64,000 nt of DNA, taken from positions 62,001 through 126,000 of the forward strand of contig NZ_BNBV01000015.1 of NCBI RefSeq assembly GCF_014656135.1. Direction: 5' to 3'. The notes under the pieces were generated by a model. It was given only the letters and a program-made list of their open reading frames with translations, had not been told where the DNA came from and ran no database searches. Positions 35,289-44,193 of this stretch are shown here, one piece after another. The translations under genes were made by a program, and so were the position numbers. The DNA is from Streptomyces thermodiastaticus (lineage in GTDB: Bacteria > Actinomycetota > Actinomycetes > Streptomycetales > Streptomycetaceae). Position 1 is the first letter of the stretch; the number at the start of each line of letters is the position of its first letter.

Positions 35289-36257
35289 ATGCGTACGCCC
35301 ATCCGCACCGTCCGACGGCACGTCCTCCTGCCTGCCCTGACCGGCTGCGCCGCGCTGGTGCTCACCGCGTGCGGCTCGGGGGCGGGCGCCACGGCCTCCG
35401 CCGGCGCCGCCGCCGGGGCCGCCGAGCAGCTCCCGACCGCCGACGTCGTCTCCGGCGTGCCGAAGGATCCGGCCGCCGCCCGGCTGCTGCCGCCCGGCGT
35501 GACCAGCCTGACCGTGGCCTACTCCGTCGGCGGCACCCCGCCCGGCACCTCCTATCTGTCCGACGGCAAGACCCTCGCCGGCCAGGACGTCGACTTCACC
35601 GACGCCGTGGCCAAGGTGCTCGGCCTGCGCCTGCACGTCCGCCAGGCCGGTTTCGAGGCGATCCTGCCCGCCCTGGGCAGCGGCAAGTACGACGTCGGTG
35701 TCGGCAACTTCGGCGTGACCGACGAGCGGCGCAAGACCATCGACTTCGTCACCTACATCAACGACGGCCAGGGCTTCGCCGCCCGCAAGGACAGCACGCT
35801 CGGCCGGGTCACCGACCTGAGGCAGCTGTGCGGCCTGACCGTGGCCACCGGCGCCGGGACCACCTTCGAGGCCACCCTGGAGAAGAACAGGCACCGGTGC
35901 ACCGACGCCGGGAAGAAGGCGTACCGCGTGCAGACCTACAGCGAGACCGGCGCCCTGTGGTCCTCGCTGCAGCAGGGCCGCAGCGACGTGGTGATGTCCA
36001 CCATCAACGGCCTGCGGTACGCCGTCGCCCACCAGCCGGGGCTGAAGTTCCTGAACGAGTACCAGCGCCTGGACGTGGGCTTCGCCTTCAAGAAGGGCAC
36101 CAAGCTGGCCCCGGCCTTCCAGGCCGCGGTCAACCGGCTGATCAGCGACGGCACGTACGACAAGATCCTCGCCAAGTGGGGCACGACGGCCTCGGCGATC
36201 AAGCAGTCGCGGATCTCGCCGCCGGAGCTGAAGAACGGGACGACCGAGCGGAACTAG
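35289..36257 (+). CDS. polar amino-acid ABC transporter, substrate-binding lipoprotein
   Basis: A 322-residue family 3 solute-binding protein. The lipobox LVLTAC places the lipid-modified Cys at about residue 25, followed by an Ala/Gly-rich tether. The mature domain has GQDVDFTDAVAKVLGL, FEAILPALGSGKYDVG, GVTDERRKTIDF and a C-terminal LISDGTYDKILAKWG, as in cystine/glutamine-type binding proteins. It is transcribed away from the permease genes and preceded by the leader peptide, so it can be made in excess over the permease. Its stop codon overlaps that of the convergent DUF5685 gene. The substrate is inferred, not shown. Confidence 0.92.
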   Translation: MRTPIRTVRRHVLLPALTGCAALVLTACGSGAGATASAGAAAGAAEQLPTADVVSGVPKDPAAARLLPPGVTSLTVAYSVGGTPPGTSYLSDGKTLAGQDVDFTDAVAKVLGLRLHVRQAGFEAILPALGSGKYDVGVGNFGVTDERRKTIDFVTYINDGQGFAARKDSTLGRVTDLRQLCGLTVATGAGTTFEATLEKNRHRCTDAGKKAYRVQTYSETGALWSSLQQGRSDVVMSTINGLRYAVAHQPGLKFLNEYQRLDVGFAFKKGTKLAPAFQAAVNRLISDGTYDKILAKWGTTASAIKQSRISPPELKNGTTERN

Positions 36258-37540
36258 CAGTCGCCGTCGCAGCAATTGCAGCAGCAGTTGCCGCAGTCGC
36301 AGCAGTTCGTGCAGCCCTCGACGCACTGACCGCAGCGGTCACCGCACTCGCAGCAGGCGTCGCACCAGTCGCTGTGGCAGCAGCCTTCGCGCTTGCGCCG
36401 CGACCACGGTCCTTCGAATTCCTTGGCACAGCACACCTGGCAGGTGCAGCACAGCCCGAGCGCGGCCGCGCAGCCGGCGAAGAGGCCGCGCGGGCGCGGC
36501 GGCTTCCCCTCGGCCGGGTCGCCCTCCCAGGGGCGGCCGGGGCCCTGGGGCGCCTGCGGATCGTGAGGTGCCCGCGGATCGTGGGGCACCTGGGGCCCGG
36601 GGGTGTACGGGGTCAGCGGCGGGCCGAAGGCGCCCTGCGGCCGGTGCGGCGCGGGTGCCGTGTGGGTGCACGCCCCGGTGCCGAAGGCGCGGTCCACCGA
36701 GCGCGGCAGTTCGTGGGCGAGCAGGCGGTGGACGAGCCGGCCGTCGCCGAACTCCACGTCGTTCAGGGCGAGCCCGATGCCGTGCACCGCGTCGTCGGCG
36801 AGCCGGCGGGCCTCGGCGAGCGTCGTGCCGGTCGCGGTGAGCGGGTTCCAGGCGCCGCGGGCGGCGTCGGCCTCGCGGTCCTCCACCGCGTCCAGCAGAT
36901 GCGCGAGCCGCCCGAACAGGCGCCCGGCCTCGGCGAGCGGTGCGGCGTTGCCCGGCCGGCCGGCCAGGTGCGCGGTGTGGGCGAAGGCCGCGGCGGTGGC
37001 GGTCTCGGTGGGTTCGGTGACGGTGAGAAGCGGCGTGCCGGGTCCGGCGAGCGCCTCGATGCCGGTCTGCCGGTCCACGGCGTCGACCAGGACGGCGGTG
37101 TCGAAGCCGACGCCGGCCCCGGTGCGGGCGCCGCTCCGGCTCCAGCTCGCGGCGACCTTGCGCGCGGCGAGCGCGACGGGGCGCCGGGAGAGCACCCCGT
37201 CACCGTCGGCGACGTGGTCGCGCACCTTGGCGGAGGCGAGCACCAGGGAGACGGCGGCGGCGAGCCGGGGGCCCTCGCCGAGGGCGACGGGGGCGGTGCG
37301 CATGCCGCGCAGCGGGCAGGGTCCGGCGGTGCGCCGCAGCCGCCCGCCGCCGGCGCGGTCGGGGAGGGCCTGAGCCTCTGTCAGGACGGATATCAGCAGG
37401 CCGTCGTAGTTCGTCGCGATCCGGGCGAGCTGCCCGTGCTCGCTGCGCAGGGCCAGGCACAGCCCGCACAGATGGGCCGTCCACTCGGCGGTGAGGCGTC
37501 GGCCGAGCCTGTGACGGCAGGGCCGGACGATGCCGAACAC
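36254..37540 (-). CDS. DUF5685 protein with Cys-rich C-terminal tail
   Basis: A 428-residue cytoplasmic protein. Residues 1-290 form the DUF5685 domain (FGIVRPCRHRLG, HLCGLCLALRSEHGQ, YDGLLISVLTEAQ), with conserved cysteines. Residues about 300-350 are a Pro/His-rich linker with PHDPRAPHDPQAPQ repeats. The last 77 residues contain about 24 cysteines in CC, CxC and CCC clusters, and could bind metal (zinc, copper or an iron-sulfur centre). GTG at 37540 follows GAGGAAC. The stop (36256-36254) overlaps that of the convergent binding-protein gene within a CTAG tetramer, with no terminator between them. No known function. Confidence 0.8.
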   Translation of the reverse strand: MFGIVRPCRHRLGRRLTAEWTAHLCGLCLALRSEHGQLARIATNYDGLLISVLTEAQALPDRAGGGRLRRTAGPCPLRGMRTAPVALGEGPRLAAAVSLVLASAKVRDHVADGDGVLSRRPVALAARKVAASWSRSGARTGAGVGFDTAVLVDAVDRQTGIEALAGPGTPLLTVTEPTETATAAAFAHTAHLAGRPGNAAPLAEAGRLFGRLAHLLDAVEDREADAARGAWNPLTATGTTLAEARRLADDAVHGIGLALNDVEFGDGRLVHRLLAHELPRSVDRAFGTGACTHTAPAPHRPQGAFGPPLTPYTPGPQVPHDPRAPHDPQAPQGPGRPWEGDPAEGKPPRPRGLFAGCAAALGLCCTCQVCCAKEFEGPWSRRKREGCCHSDWCDACCECGDRCGQCVEGCTNCCDCGNCCCNCCDGDC

Positions 37541-37833
37541 GATGTTCCTCCGTGGCGTCCGTGACGGTGGGCGGCGGTGCCGCCGCCCGGTGGGCGGCGT
37601 TCACCCGGACGCACCGGCCGTCACCCATGCGCCAGGGACAATCATATTTCACTCACAGTCAGCAGTAGTCCGTCACAACGCCCTTGGGAACACGGACTTG
37701 CAGCCGATGTGTTGTGCACCAGTACCGTCACAAACCCCCCGCGCGGTGTCTGTTCGCTTGGCGCACTGTCAGCATCATGGATGACCATAGGGGTTGCGGC
37801 ACGCATGCATGACCGCTGTGAGAGGAGGCGTCC

Positions 37834-38271
37834 ATGGGATCGGTACGCAAGGCAAGTGCGTGGCTCGGCCTCGTCGACGACAACGAAGACGAGCGCTACT
37901 ACGACGACGACTACGCCGAGGAGGCCGAGTCCGCGGACGCCTGGGTGACCGACCCCCGGGTGAAGGTGGCGTCGGACACGGCGGAGGACAAGGGCCGCCG
38001 GATCGGCACGGTCACCCCGGACAGCTTCCGGGACGCCCGCGTCATCGGCGAGCTGTTCCGCGACGGCGTGCCGGTCATCATGAACCTCACCGCGATGGAG
38101 CCGGCCGACGCCAAGCGCGTGGTCGACTTCGCCGCCGGCCTGGTCTTCGGCCTGCGCGGCTCCATCGACCGGGTCTCGACCCGGGTGTTCCTGCTCTCCC
38201 CCGCCGACACGGAGATCGTCACCGGCGACCCGGGAGCGCACCGGTCGGACGGCTTCTTCAACCAGAGCTGA
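37834..38271 (+). CDS. SepF-family cell-division protein (paralogue)
   Basis: A 145-residue protein. After an amphipathic membrane-targeting start (GSVRKASAWLGLVDD) and an acidic low-complexity stretch, the SepF core covers about residues 55-135: TPDSFRDARVIGELFRDG, VIMNLTAMEPADAKRVVDF, AAGLVFGLRGSIDRV and VFLLSPADTEI. SepF links FtsZ filaments to the membrane. Streptomyces species carry several SepF-like proteins; this one lies outside the division and cell-wall cluster and so is probably one of the accessory copies. The ATG follows a strong GAGGAGG. Closed by the hairpin at 38272-38296. Confidence 0.9.
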   Translation: MGSVRKASAWLGLVDDNEDERYYDDDYAEEAESADAWVTDPRVKVASDTAEDKGRRIGTVTPDSFRDARVIGELFRDGVPVIMNLTAMEPADAKRVVDFAAGLVFGLRGSIDRVSTRVFLLSPADTEIVTGDPGAHRSDGFFNQS

Positions 38272-38296
38272 GGCAGGGCCGCGCACCGGCCCTGCC
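38272..38296. terminator. hairpin between sepF-like and acyl-CoA dehydrogenase genes
   Basis: Perfect nine-base arms GGCAGGGCC / GGCCCTGCC with a seven-base loop, between convergent genes. Confidence 0.6.
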
Positions 38297-38327
38297 CCCC
38301 TGCGGGCCTCGCCGAAGGCCCCGCCGC

Positions 38328-39524
38328 TCACCGGAACGCGTCGAGTCCGGTGAGCGCCTTGCCCAGCACGAGCTGGTGCATCTCGACGGTGCCCTCGTAG
38401 GTGAGCACCGACTCCAGGTTGGTCGCGTGCCGCATCACGGGGTATTCGAGGGAGATGCCGTTGGCGCCGAGGACGGTGCGCGCCGTGCGGCAGATCTCGA
38501 TCGCCTCCCGTACGTTGTTGAGCTTGCCGAAGCTGACCTGCTCGGGACGCAGGCGGCCGGCGTCCATCCGCCGCCCCAGATGGTGGGCGAGCAGGATCCC
38601 CTTGTGCAGCTCCACCGCCATGTCGGCGAGCTTGCCCTGGGTGAGCTGGAAGCCGCCGATGGGCTTGCCGAACTGCTGGCGCGTGCGCGCGTAGTCGAGC
38701 GCGGCCTCGAAGCAGGTGCGGGCCGCGCCCATGGCGCCCCAGACGATGCCGTAGCGGGCGTGGGACAGGCAGCTGAGCGGACCGCGCAGACCGGTGACCT
38801 CCGGCAGGACCGCGTCCGCGGGCAGCCGGACGTCGTCGAGGACGAGTTCGCTGGTGACCGAGGCCCGCAGCGACCACTTGTGCCGGATCTCGGGGGCGGA
38901 GAAGCCGGGGGTGCCGGCCGGGACCAGGAACCCGCGGATGCCGTCCTCGGTCTGCGCCCAGACGACCGCCACCCCGGCCACGGAACCGTTGGTGATCCAC
39001 ATCTTGCGGCCGTTGAGCACCCAGTCCCCGCCGTCCCGCTGGGCGTGGGTGCGCATCGAGGCGGGGTCGGAGCCGTGGTCGGGCTCGGTCAGGCCGAAGC
39101 AGCCGATCACCTCGCCGGCCGCCATCCGCGGCAGCCACTGCTGCTTCTGCTCCTCGCTGCCGTAGCGGTGGATGGCGTACATGGCCAGCGAGCCCTGCAC
39201 GGACACCAGGGAGCGGATCCCGGAGTCGGCCGCCTCCAGCTCCAGGCAGGCCAGCCCGTACTGCACGGCGGAGGCGCCCGCGCAGCCGTATCCGCTCAGC
39301 GACATCCCGAGGGCGCCGAGCTCGCCCAGCTCGCGGGCCAGTTCGCGGACGGCGGGCAGCTCGCCCTTCTCGTACCACTCGGCGATGTGCGGCAGCACCC
39401 GGTCGGCGGCCCAGCCGCGCACCGTGTCGCGCACGGCCAGGTCCTCCGGCTCCAGCAGGTCGTCCAACCCGAGGGGGTCGGTGGGGTCGAACGGGGGCAG
39501 CGACGACTTCGGCGACGCCGGCAT
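38328..39524 (-). CDS. acyl-CoA dehydrogenase, glutaryl-CoA dehydrogenase type
   Basis: A 398-residue FAD enzyme that oxidises and, in the glutaryl-CoA group, decarboxylates its thioester. Typical motifs are GCFGLTEPDHGSDP, WVLNGRKMWITNG, ARYGIVWGAMGAA, ALDYARTRQQFGKPI and the catalytic base Glu in LTYEGTVEMHQLVLG. These match glutaryl-CoA dehydrogenases of lysine/tryptophan breakdown better than other acyl-CoA dehydrogenases. ATG at 39524 has GGAGG five bases upstream; the GTG at 39530 is too close to it. A perfect palindrome lies just upstream (39544-39560) and probably controls it. Confidence 0.9.
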   Translation of the reverse strand: MPASPKSSLPPFDPTDPLGLDDLLEPEDLAVRDTVRGWAADRVLPHIAEWYEKGELPAVRELARELGELGALGMSLSGYGCAGASAVQYGLACLELEAADSGIRSLVSVQGSLAMYAIHRYGSEEQKQQWLPRMAAGEVIGCFGLTEPDHGSDPASMRTHAQRDGGDWVLNGRKMWITNGSVAGVAVVWAQTEDGIRGFLVPAGTPGFSAPEIRHKWSLRASVTSELVLDDVRLPADAVLPEVTGLRGPLSCLSHARYGIVWGAMGAARTCFEAALDYARTRQQFGKPIGGFQLTQGKLADMAVELHKGILLAHHLGRRMDAGRLRPEQVSFGKLNNVREAIEICRTARTVLGANGISLEYPVMRHATNLESVLTYEGTVEMHQLVLGKALTGLDAFR

Positions 39525-39543
39525 GGACACCTCCGGGTAGTGA

Positions 39544-39560
39544 AACTAGCAGCGCTAGTT
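39544..39560. promoter_or_regulatory. 17-base palindromic operator upstream of the acyl-CoA dehydrogenase gene
   Basis: AACTAGC-AGC-GCTAGTT is a perfect inverted repeat with seven-base arms and a three-base centre, 20 bases before the ATG. Its AT-rich arms stand out in the local GC-rich sequence and look like a TetR-family operator. No TetR gene is adjacent. Confidence 0.65.
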
Positions 39561-39632
39561 AAATGGCTCCGGGGCCGACGTTACGACGTGGTGCGGCCCG
39601 CGTCCAGGGTGATCCGGCGCGCGGGCCGCCGC

Positions 39633-41234
39633 TCAGGCGGACACGCGGGCCCGTTCGGCCTCCCGCGGGGCGGGCAGTCCGACCGGGGCGCCCTCGCAGT
39701 GCATCGTCCGCGGCAGCCGCAGCGCCATCACCGCGCCCAGCATCAGCAGGCCGACGCTCACCAGCAGCGTCAGGTGCAGCCCGTGCACGAAGGAGTCGCG
39801 GGCCGCCCGCCGCAGGGCGTGCCCGGCCGGACCGCCCAGCCGCCCGGCGACGTCGTAGGCCTCCCCGAGAGAGTGCGAGGCCGCTGCCGACGCGGCCGCC
39901 GGGACGCCCGGCACCCGCGCGAGAGCCGGGGCGTACGCGGCGTTCATCACCGTGCCCAGCAGGGCGATGCCCACGCCCGCGCCCAGCTGGTAGGACGTCT
40001 CGCCGACCGCGGCCGCGGTGCCCGACTGCGCCGGCGGCGCCTCGTTCAGCATCGACTCGTACGCCCCGAACAGCGTGGTCTCCAGCCCGAGCCCGAGCAG
40101 CACGAACCCGGTGAGCAGCAGGGCCTTGTCGTCGTGCCCGCCCATCCCGGTCAGCAGCAGCACCGCCAGCGCCGTGACGCAGAATCCGGCGCACACCATG
40201 CGGCGCGGCCCGAACCGGCGCAGCACCCGCGCCCCGGCCAGCCCGGCCGCCATCGCGGCGATGGTCAGCGGCAGCAGCCGCAGCCCGGTCCGCAGCGGGG
40301 ACAGGCCGAGGACCAGCTGCAGATACTGCGCCGCGATCAGCTCCAGGCCGACCAGCGCCAGCATCGCCAGCACGATGCAGCCCACCGCGGTGCCGAACGC
40401 CGGCCGCGCGAACATCGCCACGTCCACCAGCGGGTGCGCCCGCCGGCGCTGCCGCCGCACGAACACCGTCAGCAGCGCCAGGCCCGCCAGCAGCGGCCCC
40501 AGGGTGAGGGCGCTCCACGCCCCCTCGCCCGCCCCGAGCCGCTTCACGCCCAGCACCGCGCCGAACAGCCCGAGGGCGGCCAGCACCGCACCGCCCACGT
40601 CCCAGGGCCCGTCCTGGTCGCCGGTGGACTCGGGCAGCAGCAGCCGGCCCGCCGGCAGCACGGCCAGCATCAGCGGGATGTTGACGAGGAAGACCGACCC
40701 CCACCAGAAGTGCTCCAGGAGGAGCCCGCCGAGCAGCGGGCCGATCGCCGCGCCCACCGCGGCGACCGCGCTCCACACGCCGATCGCCAGCGCCCGCTCG
40801 CGCCGGTCGGGGAAGACGTGCCGCAGGATCGACAGCGTGGCGGGCATGATCATGGCGCCGCCGGCCCCGAGCAGCGCCCGCGCGAGGACGAGCGTCGCGG
40901 CGTTCGGCGCGAAGGCCGCCAGTGCGGAGGCGAGACCGAACAGGCCGTAGCCGAGCAGCAGGACGCGTCTGCGCCCCACCCGGTCGCCCAGCGTGCCGAA
41001 CAGGATCAGCAGCGCGGCGCAGACCAGCGGGTAGGTGTCGACGATCCAGAGCAGCTCCACGGCGCCGGGCCTGAGGTCCTCGGTCACGGCGGGCACCGCC
41101 ACGTGCAGCACGGTCGCGTCCACCGCGACCAGCAGCAGGCTGACGCACAGCACCACCAGGACCACCCAGCGGCTCGTACCCGCTCCGTTCTGCAGACGGC
41201 GCGGCCGGACGGCGGCCGCGGTCGTCCCGGACAT
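39633..41234 (-). CDS. MFS drug exporter, 14-helix DHA2 type
   Basis: A 533-residue membrane protein with about 14 helices. It has DHA2 signatures: LLVAVDATVLHVAVPAV in helix 1, FGTLGDRVGRRRVLLLG (motif A) and the RALLGAGGAMIMPATL region, then GPLLGGLLLEHFWWGSVFLVN (motif C region). Export of an antibiotic or toxic organic by proton antiport is the family role. ATG at 41234 follows GGGAGG. The gene lies upstream of the acyl-CoA dehydrogenase on the same strand with a 108-base gap containing the palindrome. The substrate is unknown. Confidence 0.92.
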   Translation of the reverse strand: MSGTTAAAVRPRRLQNGAGTSRWVVLVVLCVSLLLVAVDATVLHVAVPAVTEDLRPGAVELLWIVDTYPLVCAALLILFGTLGDRVGRRRVLLLGYGLFGLASALAAFAPNAATLVLARALLGAGGAMIMPATLSILRHVFPDRRERALAIGVWSAVAAVGAAIGPLLGGLLLEHFWWGSVFLVNIPLMLAVLPAGRLLLPESTGDQDGPWDVGGAVLAALGLFGAVLGVKRLGAGEGAWSALTLGPLLAGLALLTVFVRRQRRRAHPLVDVAMFARPAFGTAVGCIVLAMLALVGLELIAAQYLQLVLGLSPLRTGLRLLPLTIAAMAAGLAGARVLRRFGPRRMVCAGFCVTALAVLLLTGMGGHDDKALLLTGFVLLGLGLETTLFGAYESMLNEAPPAQSGTAAAVGETSYQLGAGVGIALLGTVMNAAYAPALARVPGVPAAASAAASHSLGEAYDVAGRLGGPAGHALRRAARDSFVHGLHLTLLVSVGLLMLGAVMALRLPRTMHCEGAPVGLPAPREAERARVSA

Positions 41235-41492
41235 GTACGTACCTCCCAGATGAGCCCTCACCGCTCCGGCGGCACGCGGGGACACGGCCCGCGGCCGGGC
41301 CGGGCGGCAGCGGGGGCCGGGCCCGCGTGACGGAACGGCGAGTGGCACGCCAGCGTACGCGAGTCCCCTCCCTCGTCACGTGGCCCAACTCTCACCGCCG
41401 CACCCCGACACGTGTGGCGTACCTCACGTCCGCCGGGGGCGGGGCCGCACGCGGGCGCCGGGCCGAGCGGGCGCCGGTCGATAATCGGGGCT

Positions 41493-42794
41493 GTGAGCGA
41501 TCTTGAGACGCGCGCGGCCGCGGCCCGCACGACGGTGCCGGACCGTGTCCGGAAAGCCGCGTCGTCCGCTTGGCGGCGGACGGGCCCTGCCGGGCACGGC
41601 CTGGGCCGCGCCGCCCCGGCACTGCTCGGGTACGCGGCCGTCCGCGCCCTGGAACTGCTGGTCCTTTCGGTGTGGAGCGCCGCGCGCGGCACGAGCGCGT
41701 ACACCCTGCTGACCGCCCGCTGGGACGCGCTGTGGTACGCCCGGATCGCCGGCGCCGGCTACGGGTACCAGGTGCGGCTCGCCGACGGCGACGTCCACTC
41801 CGACCTGGCCTTCTTCCCGCTGCTGCCGTTACTGGAACGGCTGGGGGCGGCACTGGGCCCGCTGAGTTGCGCGGACGCGGGCTTCCTGGTGAGCCAGTTC
41901 GCCTCGCTCGCCGCGGCCTGGGGCGTCTTCGCCGTCGCCGATCTGGTGGCCGGGCGGCGGGCCGGGGTGTGCGCGGTGCTGCTGTGGGCGGTGGTCCCGG
42001 TCGGGATCGTGCAGTCGATGGCGTACAGCGAGTCGCTGTTCACCGCGCTCGCCGCCTGGTCGTTGTACTGCGTCCTGACCGAGCGCTGGGTGCCGGCGGG
42101 CGTGCTGGCGCTGGCGGCGGGGCTGACCCGGCCGGTCGGTGCCGCGGTGATCGCCGCGGTGTGGGCGGCGGTCCTGGTGTCGTTCCGGTACGGCCCGCGC
42201 GCCCGCACCGCGGACGGCCTGCCGCGTCCGTCATCTGAGGCCGCCCCGGCGCGTGTGTCCGGCACCGGTCACGGGACGGCGGGCGGCGCACCCTCCGCGC
42301 TCCCCCGTGTCCTCGGCATGCTGCTGGCCCCGCTCGGCGCGGCCGGCTATGTGCTGTGGGTCGGCCACCGCACCGGGCGGGGTCCGCTCGGCTACCTCGA
42401 CGTCCAGGCCGGCTGGCACAACGGGTTCGACGGCGGCTACGCCTTCGCCCGGTTCGTCGCAGGCAAGTTCACCTCCTTTTCCGCGGTGCCGGCCGGGCTC
42501 GGGCTCACCGCCGGTGTCGCACTGGTGATCTGGCTGTACGTCATGGGCGCGAGACAGCGGCAGCCGCTGCCCCTGCTCGTCTACTCCGGCGTCATGACCG
42601 CGCTGGCGCTGTGCGCGTCGGGCTACTTCGGCTCCAAGCCGCGGCTGCTGCTGCCCGCCTTTCCCCTGCTGCTGCCGCTCGCCACGGCGCTCGCCGGGCT
42701 GCGCACCCGCCGGGCGGCCCTGGTGACCGGCGGATGCGCGCTGGCCTCGGCGGTGTACGGGGCGTTCTGGCTGAACGGCTCCGGCCCCCCGTGA
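41493..42794 (+). CDS. mannosyltransferase-like integral membrane protein (PIG-V/GT-C type)
   Basis: A 433-residue polytopic protein with about nine or ten membrane segments. The first loop contains TARWDALWYARIAGAGYGY, the R-W-D-x-x-W/Y pattern of PIG-V-like and related GT-C mannosyltransferases, followed by DLAFFPLLPLLERL. These enzymes use polyprenyl-phosphate mannose on the outer membrane face. The GTG at 41493 (SDLETRAA) begins just before the first hydrophilic 40 residues. It is divergent from the MFS gene. Its acceptor could be a lipid or a secreted protein. Confidence 0.82.
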   Translation: MSDLETRAAAARTTVPDRVRKAASSAWRRTGPAGHGLGRAAPALLGYAAVRALELLVLSVWSAARGTSAYTLLTARWDALWYARIAGAGYGYQVRLADGDVHSDLAFFPLLPLLERLGAALGPLSCADAGFLVSQFASLAAAWGVFAVADLVAGRRAGVCAVLLWAVVPVGIVQSMAYSESLFTALAAWSLYCVLTERWVPAGVLALAAGLTRPVGAAVIAAVWAAVLVSFRYGPRARTADGLPRPSSEAAPARVSGTGHGTAGGAPSALPRVLGMLLAPLGAAGYVLWVGHRTGRGPLGYLDVQAGWHNGFDGGYAFARFVAGKFTSFSAVPAGLGLTAGVALVIWLYVMGARQRQPLPLLVYSGVMTALALCASGYFGSKPRLLLPAFPLLLPLATALAGLRTRRAALVTGGCALASAVYGAFWLNGSGPP

Positions 42795-43086
42795 GCAGCC
42801 GCGTGAGCATTCCCCGCGCGCGCCCGCCGCTCCTGGCGTCGGCCACAGCCCGCCCGCCGACCGCTGTGTGCACACGGTGAATTCCCCCGTGAGCGCCCGG
42901 ACACCGTATTCATAAGCGCAGCATAAGAACACACCGGAACGCCCCGGAGAATTTACGGTGTCCCGAGCGTGCTCTTTCCAGAATGGGCAAAAGAATGACA
43001 CGCTGAGAGCAATCCCACATCACATCGTCATCACGAACCCCGTGATGCGTCGGGAAGCCACCCTCACTCCCTGTAACGTCGATGGG

Positions 43087-44106
43087 GTGCGTACCGAAGG
43101 AACCCTCGCCCGCCTGGACCGGGTCTTCGCCAGGCTGGACCGTGAGCCGCAACGACCGGCGCACATCGACGTACCGACGATGAGCAGGCACCGGTTCGTG
43201 CTGTTCTCGGCGACGCTGGCCTTCTACCTGGCGATCGTCTGGGCCGTGGTGACCACTTCCTGGCTGGTGCGCCTTGACTGGCAGGTGATGTTCTTCCGCC
43301 CCTACCAGCAGTGGCCGCAGATCCACGCGTTCCTCGACTACTACGTGGTGCTCGGCCAGCGCGGCCCCACCGCGGTGATGGTCGCCGCCTGGCTCGGCTG
43401 GCGCTCCTGGCGGCAGCACACCCTGCGCCCGCTGCTCACCCTGGCCACCTCGCTGCTCCTGCTGAACGTCACGGTGGGCGCCGCGAAGTACGGCATGGGG
43501 CGCCTCGGACCGCACTACGCCACCGTGATCGGCTCCAACGAGATGGGCTTGGGCGGCGACATATTTCCCAGCGGCCACACCGCGAACGCCGTGGTGACCT
43601 GGGGCATCCTCGCCTACCTGGCCTCCACCGCCCGGGCGCGCCGCTGGCTGTCGGCCGGATCGGCGGTGACCTCGCTCGGCGTGGGCCTGACCACCGTCTA
43701 CCTCGGCACGCACTGGCTCAGCGACGTCCTGCTCGGCTGGGCGGCCGGGCTGCTCATCCTGCTGGCCCTGCCGTGGTTCGAGCCGCTGACCGCCCGGGCC
43801 GAGCAGGGAATCCTCGCGCTGCGCGACCGCTGGCGCGATCGGTGGCGCGCACGCCGTGGCCGCGGTGCGACGGCGGCGCCGGCCGAGGCCGCCGGTGTCC
43901 CCGTGGTGCTCGCTCCGCGCTCCCCCGCCCCGCGGGAGGCGGTGGCCCGCGAGACGGTTGCCGCGGGCCGTGCGCCGCGACCGCCGGTGTACCTGGGAGG
44001 ACCACCCGCGAGCCGCGCGGAACGCGCCGTGCTCGCCGGCAGCCGCCGGCCGGCGCACCCGGGCCGCTCGCCGCGGGGCACGACGTCCACCACCACACGG
44101 TCCTGA
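43087..44106 (+). CDS. PAP2-family membrane phosphatase
   Basis: A 339-residue membrane protein with six helices and the three PAP2 phosphatase motifs: KYGMGRLGP (about residue 133), PSGHT (about residue 160) and VYLGTHWLSD (about residue 205). Likely substrates are undecaprenyl pyrophosphate or a phosphatidic-acid-like lipid. The last 90 residues are a long Arg/Ala/Pro-rich cytoplasmic tail. GTG 43087 is chosen because homologues start at RTEGTLARLD; starts at 43045 and 42958 would cover sequence with low third-position GC that looks like promoter. Followed by a strong bidirectional terminator. Confidence 0.85.
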   Translation: MRTEGTLARLDRVFARLDREPQRPAHIDVPTMSRHRFVLFSATLAFYLAIVWAVVTTSWLVRLDWQVMFFRPYQQWPQIHAFLDYYVVLGQRGPTAVMVAAWLGWRSWRQHTLRPLLTLATSLLLLNVTVGAAKYGMGRLGPHYATVIGSNEMGLGGDIFPSGHTANAVVTWGILAYLASTARARRWLSAGSAVTSLGVGLTTVYLGTHWLSDVLLGWAAGLLILLALPWFEPLTARAEQGILALRDRWRDRWRARRGRGATAAPAEAAGVPVVLAPRSPAPREAVARETVAAGRAPRPPVYLGGPPASRAERAVLAGSRRPAHPGRSPRGTTSTTTRS

Positions 44107-44136
44107 GCGGCATCCCGGCCCGGACGGCCGCACGAC

Positions 44137-44168
44137 AAGGGGGCGCCGCACAGCTGCGGCGCCCCCTT
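44137..44168. terminator. bidirectional hairpin terminator
   Basis: Perfect fourteen-base arms AAGGGGGCGCCGCA / TGCGGCGCCCCCTT with a four-base loop, between the convergent PAP2 and I78 genes. Confidence 0.85.
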
Positions 44169-44193
44169 CGCCATGGTGTCGCCGTGGTGTCGC

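Noticed and set aside
42958..43086. N-terminal extension of the PAP2 protein from a GTG at 42958
   Set aside because: A GGAG occurs at usable distance, but the sequence has low third-position GC and no similarity to the conserved N-terminus; it looks like promoter DNA.
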